Source: Ostreococcus lucimarinus CCE9901
Taxonomy: Eukaryota > Chlorophyta > Mamiellophyceae > Mamiellales > Bathycoccaceae
Length of the DNA stretch: 64,000 nt
Reading direction: 5' to 3'
Assembly: GCF_000092065.1 (NCBI RefSeq)
Contig: NC_009361.1
Location: 682,001 to 746,000 of the forward strand
Shown here: one piece after another, positions 29,140 through 38,853 of the stretch
How the letters are laid out: every line of letters begins with the position of its first letter
How positions within the stretch are numbered: position 1 is the first letter of the stretch
Program-made: the position numbers and the translations under genes
The notes under the pieces: model-generated
Database searches by the model: none
The model's input: only the letters and a program-made list of their open reading frames with translations
What the model was told of the DNA's origin: nothing

Positions 29140-30372
29140 CTAAGTTTTGAGTTTCTCTTTCTTTTGTCTATCTTGAATCCGAGCTGGATCGTTTCGTTTT
29201 TTCGTGCTAAATCTTCCCACGCCGTCTTCGTAGTGGTGCCTGTCACTCTTCACAATCTGCACCACGTCCTCGTCTTCCAAGTCGTGCTTGAGTCCGACGC
29301 GTTGGCCGTAGTGCTTCGGCGACGTGCCCCAGACCAAGGCGTACTTGAGCTGCCGAGGCAAATCCGCGTGAAGCTGCGCGCAGAAGTGTTTGACCGCGAT
29401 GCCACCGCGAGAATCACTCAGAACGACCGGCTCCTCGAAATCGGGCTTCGTCCCCATCTTTTTCGTGTACACGCGCACCAATCCCATGGCGTCCCACACG
29501 CGCTTCAGCAAGTAGTCCATCCCAAGATTCATGTAGCACGAGATGCAGACGGAATCTGGTCGTCGCGAAAGTGTGTTCACTTCCTCGATCGTCAACGCGT
29601 CCACCTTGTTGTACACGTACAAACAGCGCACGTACTTTCTATTCCCTTCCAAGACGTCGATGAGTTGGTCGACGTCGCAGTCCTCTCGAAACAGCACTTC
29701 GGCGTGGTGTATCTTGTACTCTTGCAACACCCGAATCACCGTCTTTTCGTCAATTTTCGTCAGCCCGCCAGGAACGGTGGAATTCAGCTGCACTCCACCC
29801 GCCTTTTTCTTCTTCCAGTAAATCCCCGGCGGCTTTTTATTCAACCGCAATCCGACGGCTTCGAGCTCGCGCGTGAGAATGTCCTTGTGCGCGTATCGCG
29901 AATTCGCCGCCTCCGACTTGCACGCATCCAGCACCATGAGAATCAAATCCGACGACTTGGCCACCGCGATAACTTGTCGTCCGCGTCCCTTACCCTCGCT
30001 CGCGCCTTCTATGATTCCAGGTAAATCCAGAAGCTGTATCTTCGCGTCGTTGTAGTGAATCACGCCGGGTATGCACGTCAGCGTGGTGAACTCGTACGCC
30101 GCCGCTTCGCTCTCCGTGCCCGTCAATTGGCTCAACAGCGTCGATTTCCCGACGGATGGAAATCCAATCAGCGCCACGCGCCCGTGCCCGTATTTCACGA
30201 CGTCGAAACCTTCGCCCGGGCCGCTTCCGGCCGCTTTCGGCGGGTTCAAGAGCTCCGACCGAAGCTTGCACAGGCGCGCCTTGAGCGCGCCCAGGTGCGA
30301 ACTCGTGGCTTTATTCTTCTGCGTGCGCGACATCTCGAGCTCGATGTCCTTGATTCGCTCCAAGATACCCAT
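29140..30372 (-). CDS. DRG2: Developmentally regulated GTP-binding protein 2
   Basis: Translation-associated GTPase of the Obg/DRG family. The protein is 410 residues. N-terminus MGILERIKDIELEMSRTQKN, G1 GFPSVGKST, G3 DLPGIIEGA, G4 NKVD and a C-terminal TGS domain ending DVVQIVK. EGFDVVKYG before G1 and the N-terminus place it in DRG2, not DRG1. DRG2 elsewhere stops about at QIVK; here 35 more residues follow (HHYEDGVGRF, then a basic tail KKEKLKT). It ends 24 bp from the convergent SulP stop. Confidence 0.93.
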   Translation of the reverse strand: MGILERIKDIELEMSRTQKNKATSSHLGALKARLCKLRSELLNPPKAAGSGPGEGFDVVKYGHGRVALIGFPSVGKSTLLSQLTGTESEAAAYEFTTLTCIPGVIHYNDAKIQLLDLPGIIEGASEGKGRGRQVIAVAKSSDLILMVLDACKSEAANSRYAHKDILTRELEAVGLRLNKKPPGIYWKKKKAGGVQLNSTVPGGLTKIDEKTVIRVLQEYKIHHAEVLFREDCDVDQLIDVLEGNRKYVRCLYVYNKVDALTIEEVNTLSRRPDSVCISCYMNLGMDYLLKRVWDAMGLVRVYTKKMGTKPDFEEPVVLSDSRGGIAVKHFCAQLHADLPRQLKYALVWGTSPKHYGQRVGLKHDLEDEDVVQIVKSDRHHYEDGVGRFSTKKRNDPARIQDRQKKEKLKT

Positions 30373-30595
30373 GGTGCGAGAGGTTCAAGGGGGAGACGCG
30401 GCGAACGCGCTCGCGCCGCGTTGTGGCGAACGCGCGAGCGGGACGAGCGACCGCGACCATCGCGAAACCGCGACGAGCGTACCGATGACGACAGACGGTA
30501 ATTATTGTACAAGTACACTGAAAACTACTACTATTTCGTGCGCGTCCTCGCTCGCACGGTGCGAGCGCTCGCGCCGCGGATTCGGCGCCTCGCCG

Positions 30596-31153
30596 TCAGC
30601 CGCCGCCGTCCGCCGCTTCCTTCTCGGCGCGCTTCTTCGCCCGCTGTCTCGCCTTCGCCCCCAAGCGCGTCTTCGACCGCACTTTCTTCCGCACTTTTCC
30701 ATCGCGCACCGCCGCACCGCTATCCCTCTTTTTCCCGCTTCCCTTTTCGTCTCCGCTCGCCCTCGTCCCCGTCGTCTTCGCGAACGCCCAGTCCGCCGGA
30801 TGCGAGAACCAACAATCCGCCTTCGCGCACGCCGATCCGTACGAGCACGCCGCGATTTTCTTCTCCGCGTGTCCATCCCACGCCTTGGCGTGTTCGATCA
30901 CGACGTGCTTGCCGTCGAGATAGTTTTTCGGATGCGCGTTGTAACGCAGCACGCACTCGCGCGCCTCTTTGTTTTTGCGAAAGTTGACGAACGCGAAGCC
31001 CTTGCACTCGCCCTGGGCGTCTTTGCTCATCCACACGCGCTCGATGGTGCCGGCGTCTTTCAATAACTCGCGAACGCTCGCCTCGGTGGCGGAGCGCGGG
31101 AGGTACCTGAGGTACACCTCGGTCCTGTCGACTTCACGTTCGCTCGCCGCCAT
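30596..31153 (-). CDS. RNA-binding protein with RRM and CCCH zinc finger
   Basis: 185 residues. One RRM: RNP2 VYLRYL 13-18, RNP1 KGFAFVNF 51-58. A C-x5-C-x4-C-x3-H finger follows at 103-118 (CSYGSACAKADCWFSH). The C-terminal third is Lys/Arg-rich and low complexity (KVRKKVRSKTRLGAKARQRA), probably a nuclear or nucleolar signal and RNA contact. The specific role is unknown. ATG 31153 precedes the RRM by 12 residues; the much longer frame upstream lacks domains and was not used. Confidence 0.82.
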   Translation of the reverse strand: MAASEREVDRTEVYLRYLPRSATEASVRELLKDAGTIERVWMSKDAQGECKGFAFVNFRKNKEARECVLRYNAHPKNYLDGKHVVIEHAKAWDGHAEKKIAACSYGSACAKADCWFSHPADWAFAKTTGTRASGDEKGSGKKRDSGAAVRDGKVRKKVRSKTRLGAKARQRAKKRAEKEAADGGG

Positions 31154-31275
31154 GGCGAGTCGAACAGTGCGGCGCGGGGGGCCGCGCGCCGACGCTCGCC
31201 GATGGTGTTCTAAGTGACTATTACAAACTAATTTACGATCGAACGAGCGTTTGAGGAACGGGTCACGATCCTTTC

Positions 31276-32013
31276 TCATTCGTCCATGCGCGGCGACGAG
31301 ACGAAAAAGCCGTCGCTGTCGAAGAGGCGCTCCATCGAGCTCGCGCGCGCGATGTTCAACGTTTCGGCGAAAGCCTCGTCGTCGTACCCTTTGGCGTCGA
31401 TCGTCATCCCCGTGAACGAGCCGTCGACGCCCGAGAGACTTTGTAAAAACTCCTTCGACGCGCTGTCGAGATGCGGACCCCTGGGCGTGCTGAGCGTCGA
31501 CGTCAACTCTTCGTTTCGCGCGCGCAACTCTTCGTACTCGGCGCGCAACGCCTCCACCTCCGCGGACAGCGCGTTCACCCTCGTCAACGTCTCCTCGCAC
31601 GTCTGCTCTAACTCCACCATTCTCCGCATCTTCTTCATCCTCGATTTGGCCGCCGACAACCGATTCGCCTGCATCCTCCTCTCTCTCTTCTCCTCCTCCG
31701 TCGTCGTCCCCCCGTTCGCCCCCCTCGGCTCCTCGAGCACCGTGCGCAGCGACGGCTCGTGCGCGTCCGCCTGCGAGTACGACCGCGCCCGCGCGTGATG
31801 CGCCGGCGCCCCGATCACCGTCGGCGGCAATCCCTGCCGCGCGCTCGTCTCGCGCCCCTTATCGCTCCCGCCTCGTCCCGCCTCGCGCGCCCACGCGCTC
31901 GTCTGCGCGCTCTCCAGGCTCTCGCTCAGCGACCGCTCGTGTCTCGGCGCCCCCCACTCGCGCTCGCCGTTCGCCTCCGCGCGCGGGCTCGCGAGCGGCG
32001 ATATCTCCGACAT
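31276..32013 (-). CDS. bZIP transcription factor
   Basis: 245 residues. The basic region is KRERRMQANRLSAAKSRMKK with Asn 117 and Arg 125 in the N-x7-R spacing. A leucine zipper follows with Leu at 135, 149, 156, 163 and 170 and a few other residues at zipper positions. Ser-rich stretches around 28-37 and 78-80 and RSLSES could be phosphorylated. The C-terminus is acidic (DDEAFAETL, FDSDGFF), a possible activation region. Binds DNA as a dimer; target unknown. ATG 32013 directly follows a GTTC-repeat tract in the 5' flank, which itself is open and encodes Arg/Thr/Asn/Glu repeats. Confidence 0.9.
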   Translation of the reverse strand: MSEISPLASPRAEANGEREWGAPRHERSLSESLESAQTSAWAREAGRGGSDKGRETSARQGLPPTVIGAPAHHARARSYSQADAHEPSLRTVLEEPRGANGGTTTEEEKRERRMQANRLSAAKSRMKKMRRMVELEQTCEETLTRVNALSAEVEALRAEYEELRARNEELTSTLSTPRGPHLDSASKEFLQSLSGVDGSFTGMTIDAKGYDDEAFAETLNIARASSMERLFDSDGFFVSSPRMDE

Positions 32014-32019
32014 CCCTCG

Positions 32020-32096
32020 CGTTCGTTCGCGCGTTCGTTCGCGCGTTCGTTCGTTCGTTCGTTCGTTCGTTCGTTCGTTCGTTCGCGCGTTCGCGC
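32020..32096. repeat. GTTC tetranucleotide tract
   Basis: GTTC repeats, interrupted twice by GCGC near the left end, with an uninterrupted core at about 32045-32084. Immediately upstream of the bZIP start. Confidence 0.9.
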
Positions 32097-32273
32097 CTCT
32101 CGACGAAACGCGCCCTCGATCCGCGCGACGCCCTCGATCGCGCCCTCGATCGCGCCCTCCCGCTTCCCGCTTCCCGCGCCGCGCGCGTCGTTCCGACGCG
32201 TCGAGACGCGCGCGCGCCGACCCAATCCATCCCACGCGCGCGCGCGTTCGAACGAATCCTCCGACGTACTCGG

Positions 32274-32293
32274 CTAAACCCTAAACCCTAAAC
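32274..32293. promoter_or_regulatory. Telo box, plant telomere repeat in the eIF3a promoter
   Basis: CTAAACCCTAAACCCTAAAC, nearly three units of the plant-type telomere repeat CCCTAAA. In plants AAACCCTAA telo boxes are promoter elements of genes for ribosomal proteins and translation factors. Here it sits 238 bp before the eIF3a start codon, which fits that role. A remnant of telomere addition is the alternative. Confidence 0.65.
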
Positions 32294-32531
32294 GCGCTTT
32301 CGTCGAAAAAAAAAATAAAGATGGCGCGCGACGCGCCCGCGATACGCGACGAAACGACGCGATCGGCCGTCGTATTACAGACGCGCGCACGGCGAACGCG
32401 ACGACGACGCGAGGATCGACCGACCGAACGAACACACGGACCGTCGCGATCGCGGCGGCGACGGCGGCCCGCGCGATCGATCGGCGAGCGGCGCGCGGCA
32501 GACGACGGCGCGGCGTCGGGCGACGGGCGCG

Positions 32532-35500
32532 ATGTCGCGGTACATGGGGAACTTCGCGCGACCGGAGAACGCGATCAAGCGCGCGGTGCGCGCGACGCGA
32601 CGACGACGACGCGACGCGGGACGACGACCGACGGGGGACGGGAGAGGGTTTGGATTTGAGATTCGAGCGCGCGGCGACGACGGGAGGGGCGAAGCGAAAG
32701 GACGAGGGCGCGCGAAGACTGACGAGACGTCGCATCGATCGGACGCGCGGTGCAGGAGGAGCTGATCAACGTGGGACAGAAGCAGGCGGCGCTGCTGTCG
32801 CTGCACGAAATCGTCACCAGTCGGCGAAACAGGCAGTGGACCAAGGTTCTCGAGGAGGTCATGTTCAAGTACGTCGAGCTGTGCGTCGAGCTGAAGAAGG
32901 GCAGGCTGTGTAAGGATGGGTTGATGCAATATCGCAACACGTGCTTGCTGGTGAACGTGCAGTCGCTCGAGGAGGTGGTGAAGCGATTTTTGAAGCTCTC
33001 GACGGAACGCGCGGAGACGGCGCAGGCGGAGTTCGGCGCTACTCTCGACGCGGACGTCGATCTCGAGGCCGAGTTCACGCCAGAGTCGCTGTTGGCGAAG
33101 GCGTATCGACTCGACCACGAGAACGAGGCGACGGAAAAGGAAACGGTGACGCCGTGGTTCAAGTTTTTGTGGGAAACGTATCGCAACTTGCTCGACATCT
33201 TACGCAACAACAACAAGCTCGAGGGTTTGTACGCCATGGTCGTGAAGGACGTGTTCAAGTTTTGCCTCAAGCACAAGCGCACGACCGAATTCAGGCGCGC
33301 GTGCGACTTGATGCGAACGCACTTGAACAACATGGTCAAGTACAAGGATATGCGCGACAGACCGGATTTGAGCTTACCCGAGACGCAAAATCTCTACATG
33401 GAAGTGCGTTTCGAACAGCTGAAGGCGGCTACGACGCTTGAAATGTGGCAAGAAGCGTTCCGATCGATCGAAGACATTCACGGGTTGATGCTCTTGCTTC
33501 GCCGTTCGCCCAAGCCGCAGATGATGGCGTTGTACTTTGCCAAGTTGACGGAAATTTTCTGGATTGGTAAAAATTACCTCCACGCCGCGTACGCGTGGAT
33601 GAAGCTTTACAGCGTTAGTAAAACGTATAACCGCAGCTTGACCCCTGAAGACGAACGCGCGTTGGCTTCGGGTGTCGTGTTGGCGACGATGTGCATAACG
33701 CCGTACACTGAAAAGTCCGTCTTTGGCGACATGGACTCCGATCATCAATTCGATCGCGACTCTCGCATGGCAAGTTTGCTCGGTTACCACATCGATCGTA
33801 GTCGCAGCATCAGCGATGTGCTCTCGCGTGAATTGTTGGCGGCCGAGATCAAGCGCAGCGGTTTGTTGGCCAAGGTGGACGACGACGTCAAGCGTTTGTA
33901 CGCCCTCATGGAGCAAAGCTTTTCCCCGCTCGATCTGTGCAAGAAGGCTGACGTGTTGTTTAACGTGTTACAAGGCACGACAATTGAAGTCAGTGAAGCC
34001 TCGCCGGTTTCCTCTTTCGACTTCAACTCGTTCTTACCGAGACTGAGATCGCTCGGCATTATTCGCATGGTGCACCAGCAATCCAAGGTGTTCGAGACGA
34101 TGAAGATTGATTCTTTGAAATCCTCCGTGCCGTTCATGCCGTATCACGAAGTCGAGCGTATTCTCGTACAAGCGATTCGAAGTGATTACATTTCCGTTCG
34201 AATCGACCACGAGACTGGATCGATGAACTTTGTCGGCGATCGCCTCGAGACGGGTTTCGTCAAGACGCACCTCTCTCGCGCCGCTCGTCTTTTGCAAGAA
34301 GGCATGAGCAAGCTCGCGCCCAAGACACCCGCCGATGTCGGCGCTCGTGTACTCGGTGCCGAATTGCGCGCCGCCATCGAGGCCGAACACAAGCGTGCGC
34401 TGGCGCGCAAGGTGGTCATCGAGCGCCGCAAGGAGGAAGCCGAGCGCGCCGCCGCTGAGCAAGAAAAGGAGGAAGAGGCTAAGCGCGTCGCCGCGCAGCG
34501 CAAGCACGAAGAAAACGAGGCCAAGCGCCTCGAACAAGAAGCTCGTGCTCGCGAAGAGAAGAGAATTCGTGCGGAAATGGAGGAAAAAGAGAAACAAGAG
34601 GCTCTCGAGTTGCTCGCCGAGCAAGCCAAGCGCGCTGGCAAAAAGGCGCCGATTGTCCTCGAGGAGGGCGTCGTCCTCGACAAGCGAGCCATCATGCAAG
34701 ATGCTATTCAAGAACAAATCAAGGCGCGTCAAGAGCAAGAACGCAAATTGAACAGTCTCGCTAAACGCATGGATCACGTCGAACGTGCCAAGCGCGAAGA
34801 AAGTATCAGTCTCATCGAGAAGGCGTACAAGGAGCGATCGGTGGATGACGAAAAGTACCACGCCGAACAACAAGTCGCGATGGCTGCGAAACATCGCGCC
34901 AAGTGGGAGGCGGAGAGCGCAGAAAAGCAGCGTTTGATGCGTATGGAAGGTCCGCGTGCCGAGTTCGCGCGTGGTGTCATGATTCGTCGGGCCGAGCAAT
35001 TCGCCGCTCAAGAGGAGGAACGCGCGAGAAAGCTCGAGCAAATGAAGAAGCACAAGGAGGCTGAACGCTTGCTCCAAGCGAAAAAAGATTACATCAAGCG
35101 TCTCCAAGACATCGAGGCTGCGGTGAAGCACGAAAAGCGCGAAAAGGATCGCATCGCGCAAGCTGAAAGACGTCGTCAACAAGAAGAAGAGGAAGCTGCT
35201 AGAAGACAACGCGAACAACCGCCGGCACGCGGCGGCGACGATCGCTGGGGCGCGTTCGCTGGGAGCGCGTTCGGCGAGCGTCGTCGGGTCGACGAAGCCC
35301 CAGCGCGACCTCCGTCAGGTGGTAGCCGATGGGAACCGTCAAGAGGTGGTGATCGTTACGAGCCTCGTCGCGACGACGGCCGGGGCGGCGGATTCGGAGA
35401 TCGCGATCGCGCGCCGTCGAATAGATGGGAGCGAGGCGGCGGCGATCGCCCGCCGTCGAGAAGCGGCGATGACCGCCCGCCGTCGAGAAGTGGCGGTGCT

Positions 35501-35563
35501 GACGATGGGAAATATCGCCCGCCTCGACGCGACGATGCACCGTCTAGAGGAGGAGGTTGGTAG
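32532..35563 (+). CDS. EIF3A: Translation initiation factor eIF3 subunit a, two exons
   Basis: Largest scaffold of eIF3, which binds the 40S subunit and recruits mRNA. Exons 32532-32585 and 32756-35563 give 953 residues. Exon 1 supplies only 18 residues (MSRYMGNFARPENAIKRA); exon 2 continues EELINVGQKQAALLSLHEIV, restoring the N-terminus. The PCI domain lies around residues 330-510. The C-terminal half is a charged coiled coil with many RKEEAERAAAEQE-like blocks, ending in Arg/Asp/Gly/Ser-rich repeats (GGDRPPSRSGDDRPPSRSGG). The intron is 170 bp, starts GTGCGC, has CTGAC at 32719-32723, ends CAG. The second exon alone has no ATG near its start. Confidence 0.94.
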
Positions 35564-35644
35564 ACACCGCAAACAACATCGCTTCACATTGATTGTAAAT
35601 CGAGAGCATCGATCGTCACATTTGCCGTCACATCCATTCATTCA

Positions 35645-36355
35645 TCACGCTCGGCGCCGCGTCATGTGCACCGAATCTATATTAATGTTACGCGTCAGCG
35701 CTCGCGCGCGCAAAAATTTGAAAATATTCTCCAAGAGCGCTTCACAAACCTCGGCCGACGCCCCGGAGCCGGAGACGCCGAGATACGTAATCGAATACGT
35801 CGCGTCTCCGGTCTTTTCCACGTGCTTTTGAAGTCGCCCGATCCCCGACCCCGACGTGCACTTGTAATACGCTCTTGGATACTTCTGCCCACTCAAAAAC
35901 TTATTTCCGTACTTGCGCCATCGAAACCCATCGTCCAGCCGAGTCGGATCTTCGCTCGTTTTCACCTCGACGATGCGCGCGTCGCCGCGCGCCGTCGCCG
36001 TCGTCGCCGTCGCCGTCGTCATCTCGCGCCGCTTCCGCGACGATTTCGCCGTCGACCGCGCCTTCTTCACCCCCCCCTCCTCCGACGCGCGACTCAGCGG
36101 CGCCCTCACCCCCCTCCCACCCTCCCCGCGTCCCTCCGCGAACCCCACGCACAGCGCCTCGAGCGATCGCTCGAATTTCTCCAGCCGTCCCCCGAACGTC
36201 CCATTCGGATCGTCGTTCTGATCCCGCGCCTCCCAGAACCCGTCGTCGTCCAGCGCGCTCCACGTCGACGTCCCCTCGCGCGCCGCGCGCGTCGTCCCCA
36301 TCGCCGATCGCGCCTCCCCGTCGTCCCCGCGCGTCGTCCGCGCGACGCTAAACAT
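35645..36355 (-). CDS. WRKY-like protein with degenerate zinc site
   Basis: 236 residues. Residues 141-166 read DDGFRWRKYGNK, then a short spacer and YPRAYYKC, matching the WRKY beta strands; the hallmark is WRKYGNK rather than WRKYGQK. After Cys 166 the second Cys of the zinc site is absent (TSGSGIGRLQKHVE), and the H-x-H end is replaced by YLGVSGSG. The basic region at about 98-110 (KKARSTAKSSRKRRE) may be a nuclear signal. Plant WRKY factors bind W boxes using a zinc-stabilised sheet; this one may fold without zinc or be non-functional. ATG 36355; an in-frame stop lies upstream. Confidence 0.72.
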   Translation of the reverse strand: MFSVARTTRGDDGEARSAMGTTRAAREGTSTWSALDDDGFWEARDQNDDPNGTFGGRLEKFERSLEALCVGFAEGRGEGGRGVRAPLSRASEEGGVKKARSTAKSSRKRREMTTATATTATARGDARIVEVKTSEDPTRLDDGFRWRKYGNKFLSGQKYPRAYYKCTSGSGIGRLQKHVEKTGDATYSITYLGVSGSGASAEVCEALLENIFKFLRARALTRNINIDSVHMTRRRA

Positions 36356-36486
36356 AGCCGCCTCGTCGTCCTCGCGCGCCGCGCGCGTCGTCGCCGCCGC
36401 CGACCCGCGTCCTCGTCGACGCCCTCGCGCTCGACGCGCGCGTCACTATTATTATTATCGCGTGTCCACCGATCGCGTTTTCGTCC

Positions 36487-36519
<33 letters not shown>

Positions 36520-37079
36520 CGCCTCGAGTCCGCGTGTGCGACCGGCGCCGATCGCGCGCGTCGCGAATATCTCGTGGAAAACGATCCCTCACTGATATTC
36601 ATACCCACGCGTCAGACCCGTTTTTTTTTTTCGCGCGCGTCGCGCACGCACGAGGTCGTACGTCACACACCGCGAGCGGTATCGAATGAAACCCGAGTCG
36701 TAAAATCGGTCGGTCGCCGCGGTCGGCACCGCGCGCGCGCGGTCGTCGCGATTCGCCGGGACGCGCGCGTCGTCGCCTCGATCGCGCGGTCGCGCGCGCC
36801 GCACACGTCGTCGACGACGGCGCGATCGCGTCGAATCGAATCGATCGCGCGCGGGCGCGCGGGTCGAGGGCGTCGGCGCGAGGGACGCGCGCGAGCGACG
36901 CGCGCGATCGTCGTTCGTTCGTTGGTTCGTTCGTTCGTTGGTTCGTTGGTCGATTGATTGATTGATTGCTCGATCGCGCGCTCGATCGGTCGATCGGTCG
37001 GTCGCGCGCGCGAACGCGAACGGAACGCGCGCGATCGGCGCGGAATCGCGCGCGCGCGGCGCGGCGGCGACGGGTCGCG
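36356..37079. promoter_or_regulatory. Divergent spacer WRKY / PP2A B56, repeat-rich
   Basis: The longest spacer in the window, 724 bp, with no gene I can support. It holds a TCG run at about 36489-36519, a run of 11 T at 36621-36631, and GTTC repeats followed by GATT repeats at 36911-36968, then GATCGGTC words. On the minus strand a CTGAC at about 36612 is followed by CAG some 25 nt later, so a 5' UTR intron of the WRKY gene is possible but unproven. Confidence 0.5.
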
Positions 37080-38672
37080 ATGCTGCGAAACGTGAAGAAG
37101 CAGTTGAGCGGGCTCGGGCGAGGGAGCGGGAAGCGAGAGGGCGAGGACGGGGCGAACGATTCGGGAGGAGACGGGACGACGACGACGCGCGGTGGTCGAG
37201 GGGGATCGAGGTCGACGTCGCCGGCGAACGGGAAGTCGAGCGGGAGCGGGACGAACGACGCGGGCGTGTTTAATCGAATGGCGGGCGCGGCGGCGTCCGC
37301 CGCGGGCGGGTTTCGGGCGTTTAGTTCGCTCAGGGTTGGATCTAGGGAAGGGTCGAGGCACGGGCAAAACGGTCTACCGAGCATGGAGGTGTTGTACGAT
37401 AAGAATAAGCCGTTGTTTTTGTTCAGAGACGTACCCGTGAACGAACGAGCGGCGTTGTTTGGGAAAAAGTTACAGCTGTGTTCGTATTGTTTCGATTTCA
37501 CCGATCCCGCGATCGACGCGAGGGAGAAGGAAATCAAGCGTCAGACGTTGATCGAGATCGTGGACTACGTCAATCAAGGCACGGGGCGGTTCACGGAGCA
37601 AGTGCTGGAACACATCAACTTCATGCTGGCGCAGAATTTGTTCCGCACGTTGCCGCCGACGAGCTCGGAGCAGACGGGACTGGTGAACGCGGCGATGTTC
37701 GACCCAGAAGAAGAAGAGCCGAGCCTCGAGCCGTCTTGGCCGCACTTGCAAATCGTGTACGAATTCTTGTTGCGTTACGTCGTTTCCAACGACATTGACA
37801 TTAAAAACGGGAAGACGTACATCGATCAATCCTTCGTGCTCAGGCTTTTAGAGTTGTTTGACAGCGAAGACCCGCGGGAGCGCGATTACTTGAAGACGAT
37901 TTTGCACAGAATTTACGGGAAATTCATGATCCATCGGCCGTTCATCCGTCAGGCGATCAATAATATCTTCTTCCGCTTCATTTATGAGACGGAGAAACAC
38001 AACGGAATCGCGGAGTTGCTCGAAATTTTGGGATCAATCATCAACGGGTTCGCGCTGCCGCTCAAGGACGAACACAAAACGTTCTTAAAGCGCGCTTTGT
38101 TGCCGTTACACAAGCCGAAGTGCGTCGGAATGTATCACTCGCAACTCGTTTACTGCGTGACCCAATTCGTCGAAAAGGATCCGCGCATGGCCGACGTCGT
38201 CATTCGCGGTTTGCTCAAGTACTGGCCCGTTACGAATTCCCAGAAAGAAGTGCTCATCTTGGGAGAGTTGGAAGAGGTGTTAGAGCTCACGCAAAGCGCG
38301 CAGTTTGCCAACGTCATGGTGCCGCTGTTCAAACAAATATCCTTCTGCATCAACTCCACGCACTTCCAAGTCGCCGAAAGAGCGCTGTTTTTGTGGAACA
38401 ACGACTACATTGTCAACCTGGTGGCGCAACATCGCCACGCGTTGCTTCCCGTCTGCTTCGGTGCGCTCGAAAAGAACGCCGTCGGACATTGGAACCCAGT
38501 CGTGGGCGGATTAACCATAAACGTCCGCAAGATGCTTCAAGAGATGGACCCCGAGCTCTTCGCGCAGTGTCGCGAGCGTTGGTTGGCGGATCAAGAGCGT
38601 CTCGCTGAGGACGAAAAAGCTCGCCAAGCGCGCTGGTCTCGCGTCGAAAGACTCGCCGGCGCTTCTGCATGA
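37080..38672 (+). CDS. PP2A regulatory subunit B56 (B')
   Basis: Substrate-specifying subunit of protein phosphatase 2A. The protein is 530 residues. The first 95 or so are Gly/Ser/Arg-rich and variable. The conserved HEAT-like domain then runs from about [20 protein letters not shown] to [11 protein letters not shown]. Characteristic blocks: [53 protein letters not shown], and [20 protein letters not shown]. Length and order match the family. ATG 37080; the upstream GATT/GTTC-derived frame was excluded. Confidence 0.95.
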   Translation: MLRNVKKQLSGLGRGSGKREGEDGANDSGGDGTTTTRGGRGGSRSTSPANGKSSGSGTNDAGVFNRMAGAAASAAGGFRAFSSLRVGSREGSRHGQNGLPSMEVLYDKNKPLFLFRDVPVNERAALFGKKLQLCSYCFDFTDPAIDAREKEIKRQTLIEIVDYVNQGTGRFTEQVLEHINFMLAQNLFRTLPPTSSEQTGLVNAAMFDPEEEEPSLEPSWPHLQIVYEFLLRYVVSNDIDIKNGKTYIDQSFVLRLLELFDSEDPRERDYLKTILHRIYGKFMIHRPFIRQAINNIFFRFIYETEKHNGIAELLEILGSIINGFALPLKDEHKTFLKRALLPLHKPKCVGMYHSQLVYCVTQFVEKDPRMADVVIRGLLKYWPVTNSQKEVLILGELEEVLELTQSAQFANVMVPLFKQISFCINSTHFQVAERALFLWNNDYIVNLVAQHRHALLPVCFGALEKNAVGHWNPVVGGLTINVRKMLQEMDPELFAQCRERWLADQERLAEDEKARQARWSRVERLAGASA

Positions 38673-38853
38673 AGTTGACATAGTGCATTTAGACTTAGAC
38701 GCTCGCTCGCTTTCGTTTGTAATCGAGCGCGAGCGACCCGACGCCCGGAAAGCGCGCCCAAGGCTCCCCCCGCGTTGTCCTCACTCCCGCGCGTGCGCCT
38801 CCATCCTCGCGCCGAGCCCGTTCGTGAAGGACGCACGTGTAATTTCGAACGTT

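Larger units (their letters stand above)
32014..32531. promoter_or_regulatory. Divergent promoter, bZIP / eIF3a
   Basis: A 518-bp head-to-head spacer. It holds a GTTC tract next to the bZIP gene, a telomere-like telo box in the middle (32274-32293), an A-run at about 32306, and an ATG at 32321 that opens a frame overlapping eIF3a exon 1 out of frame. If transcription starts before 32321, that would be an upstream ORF; the leader length is unknown. Confidence 0.55.

Noticed and set aside
32321-32659. 112-codon frame in the eIF3a leader
   Set aside because: Arg/Thr low complexity across the exon-intron boundary. It may be an upstream ORF if transcribed, but not a protein gene.
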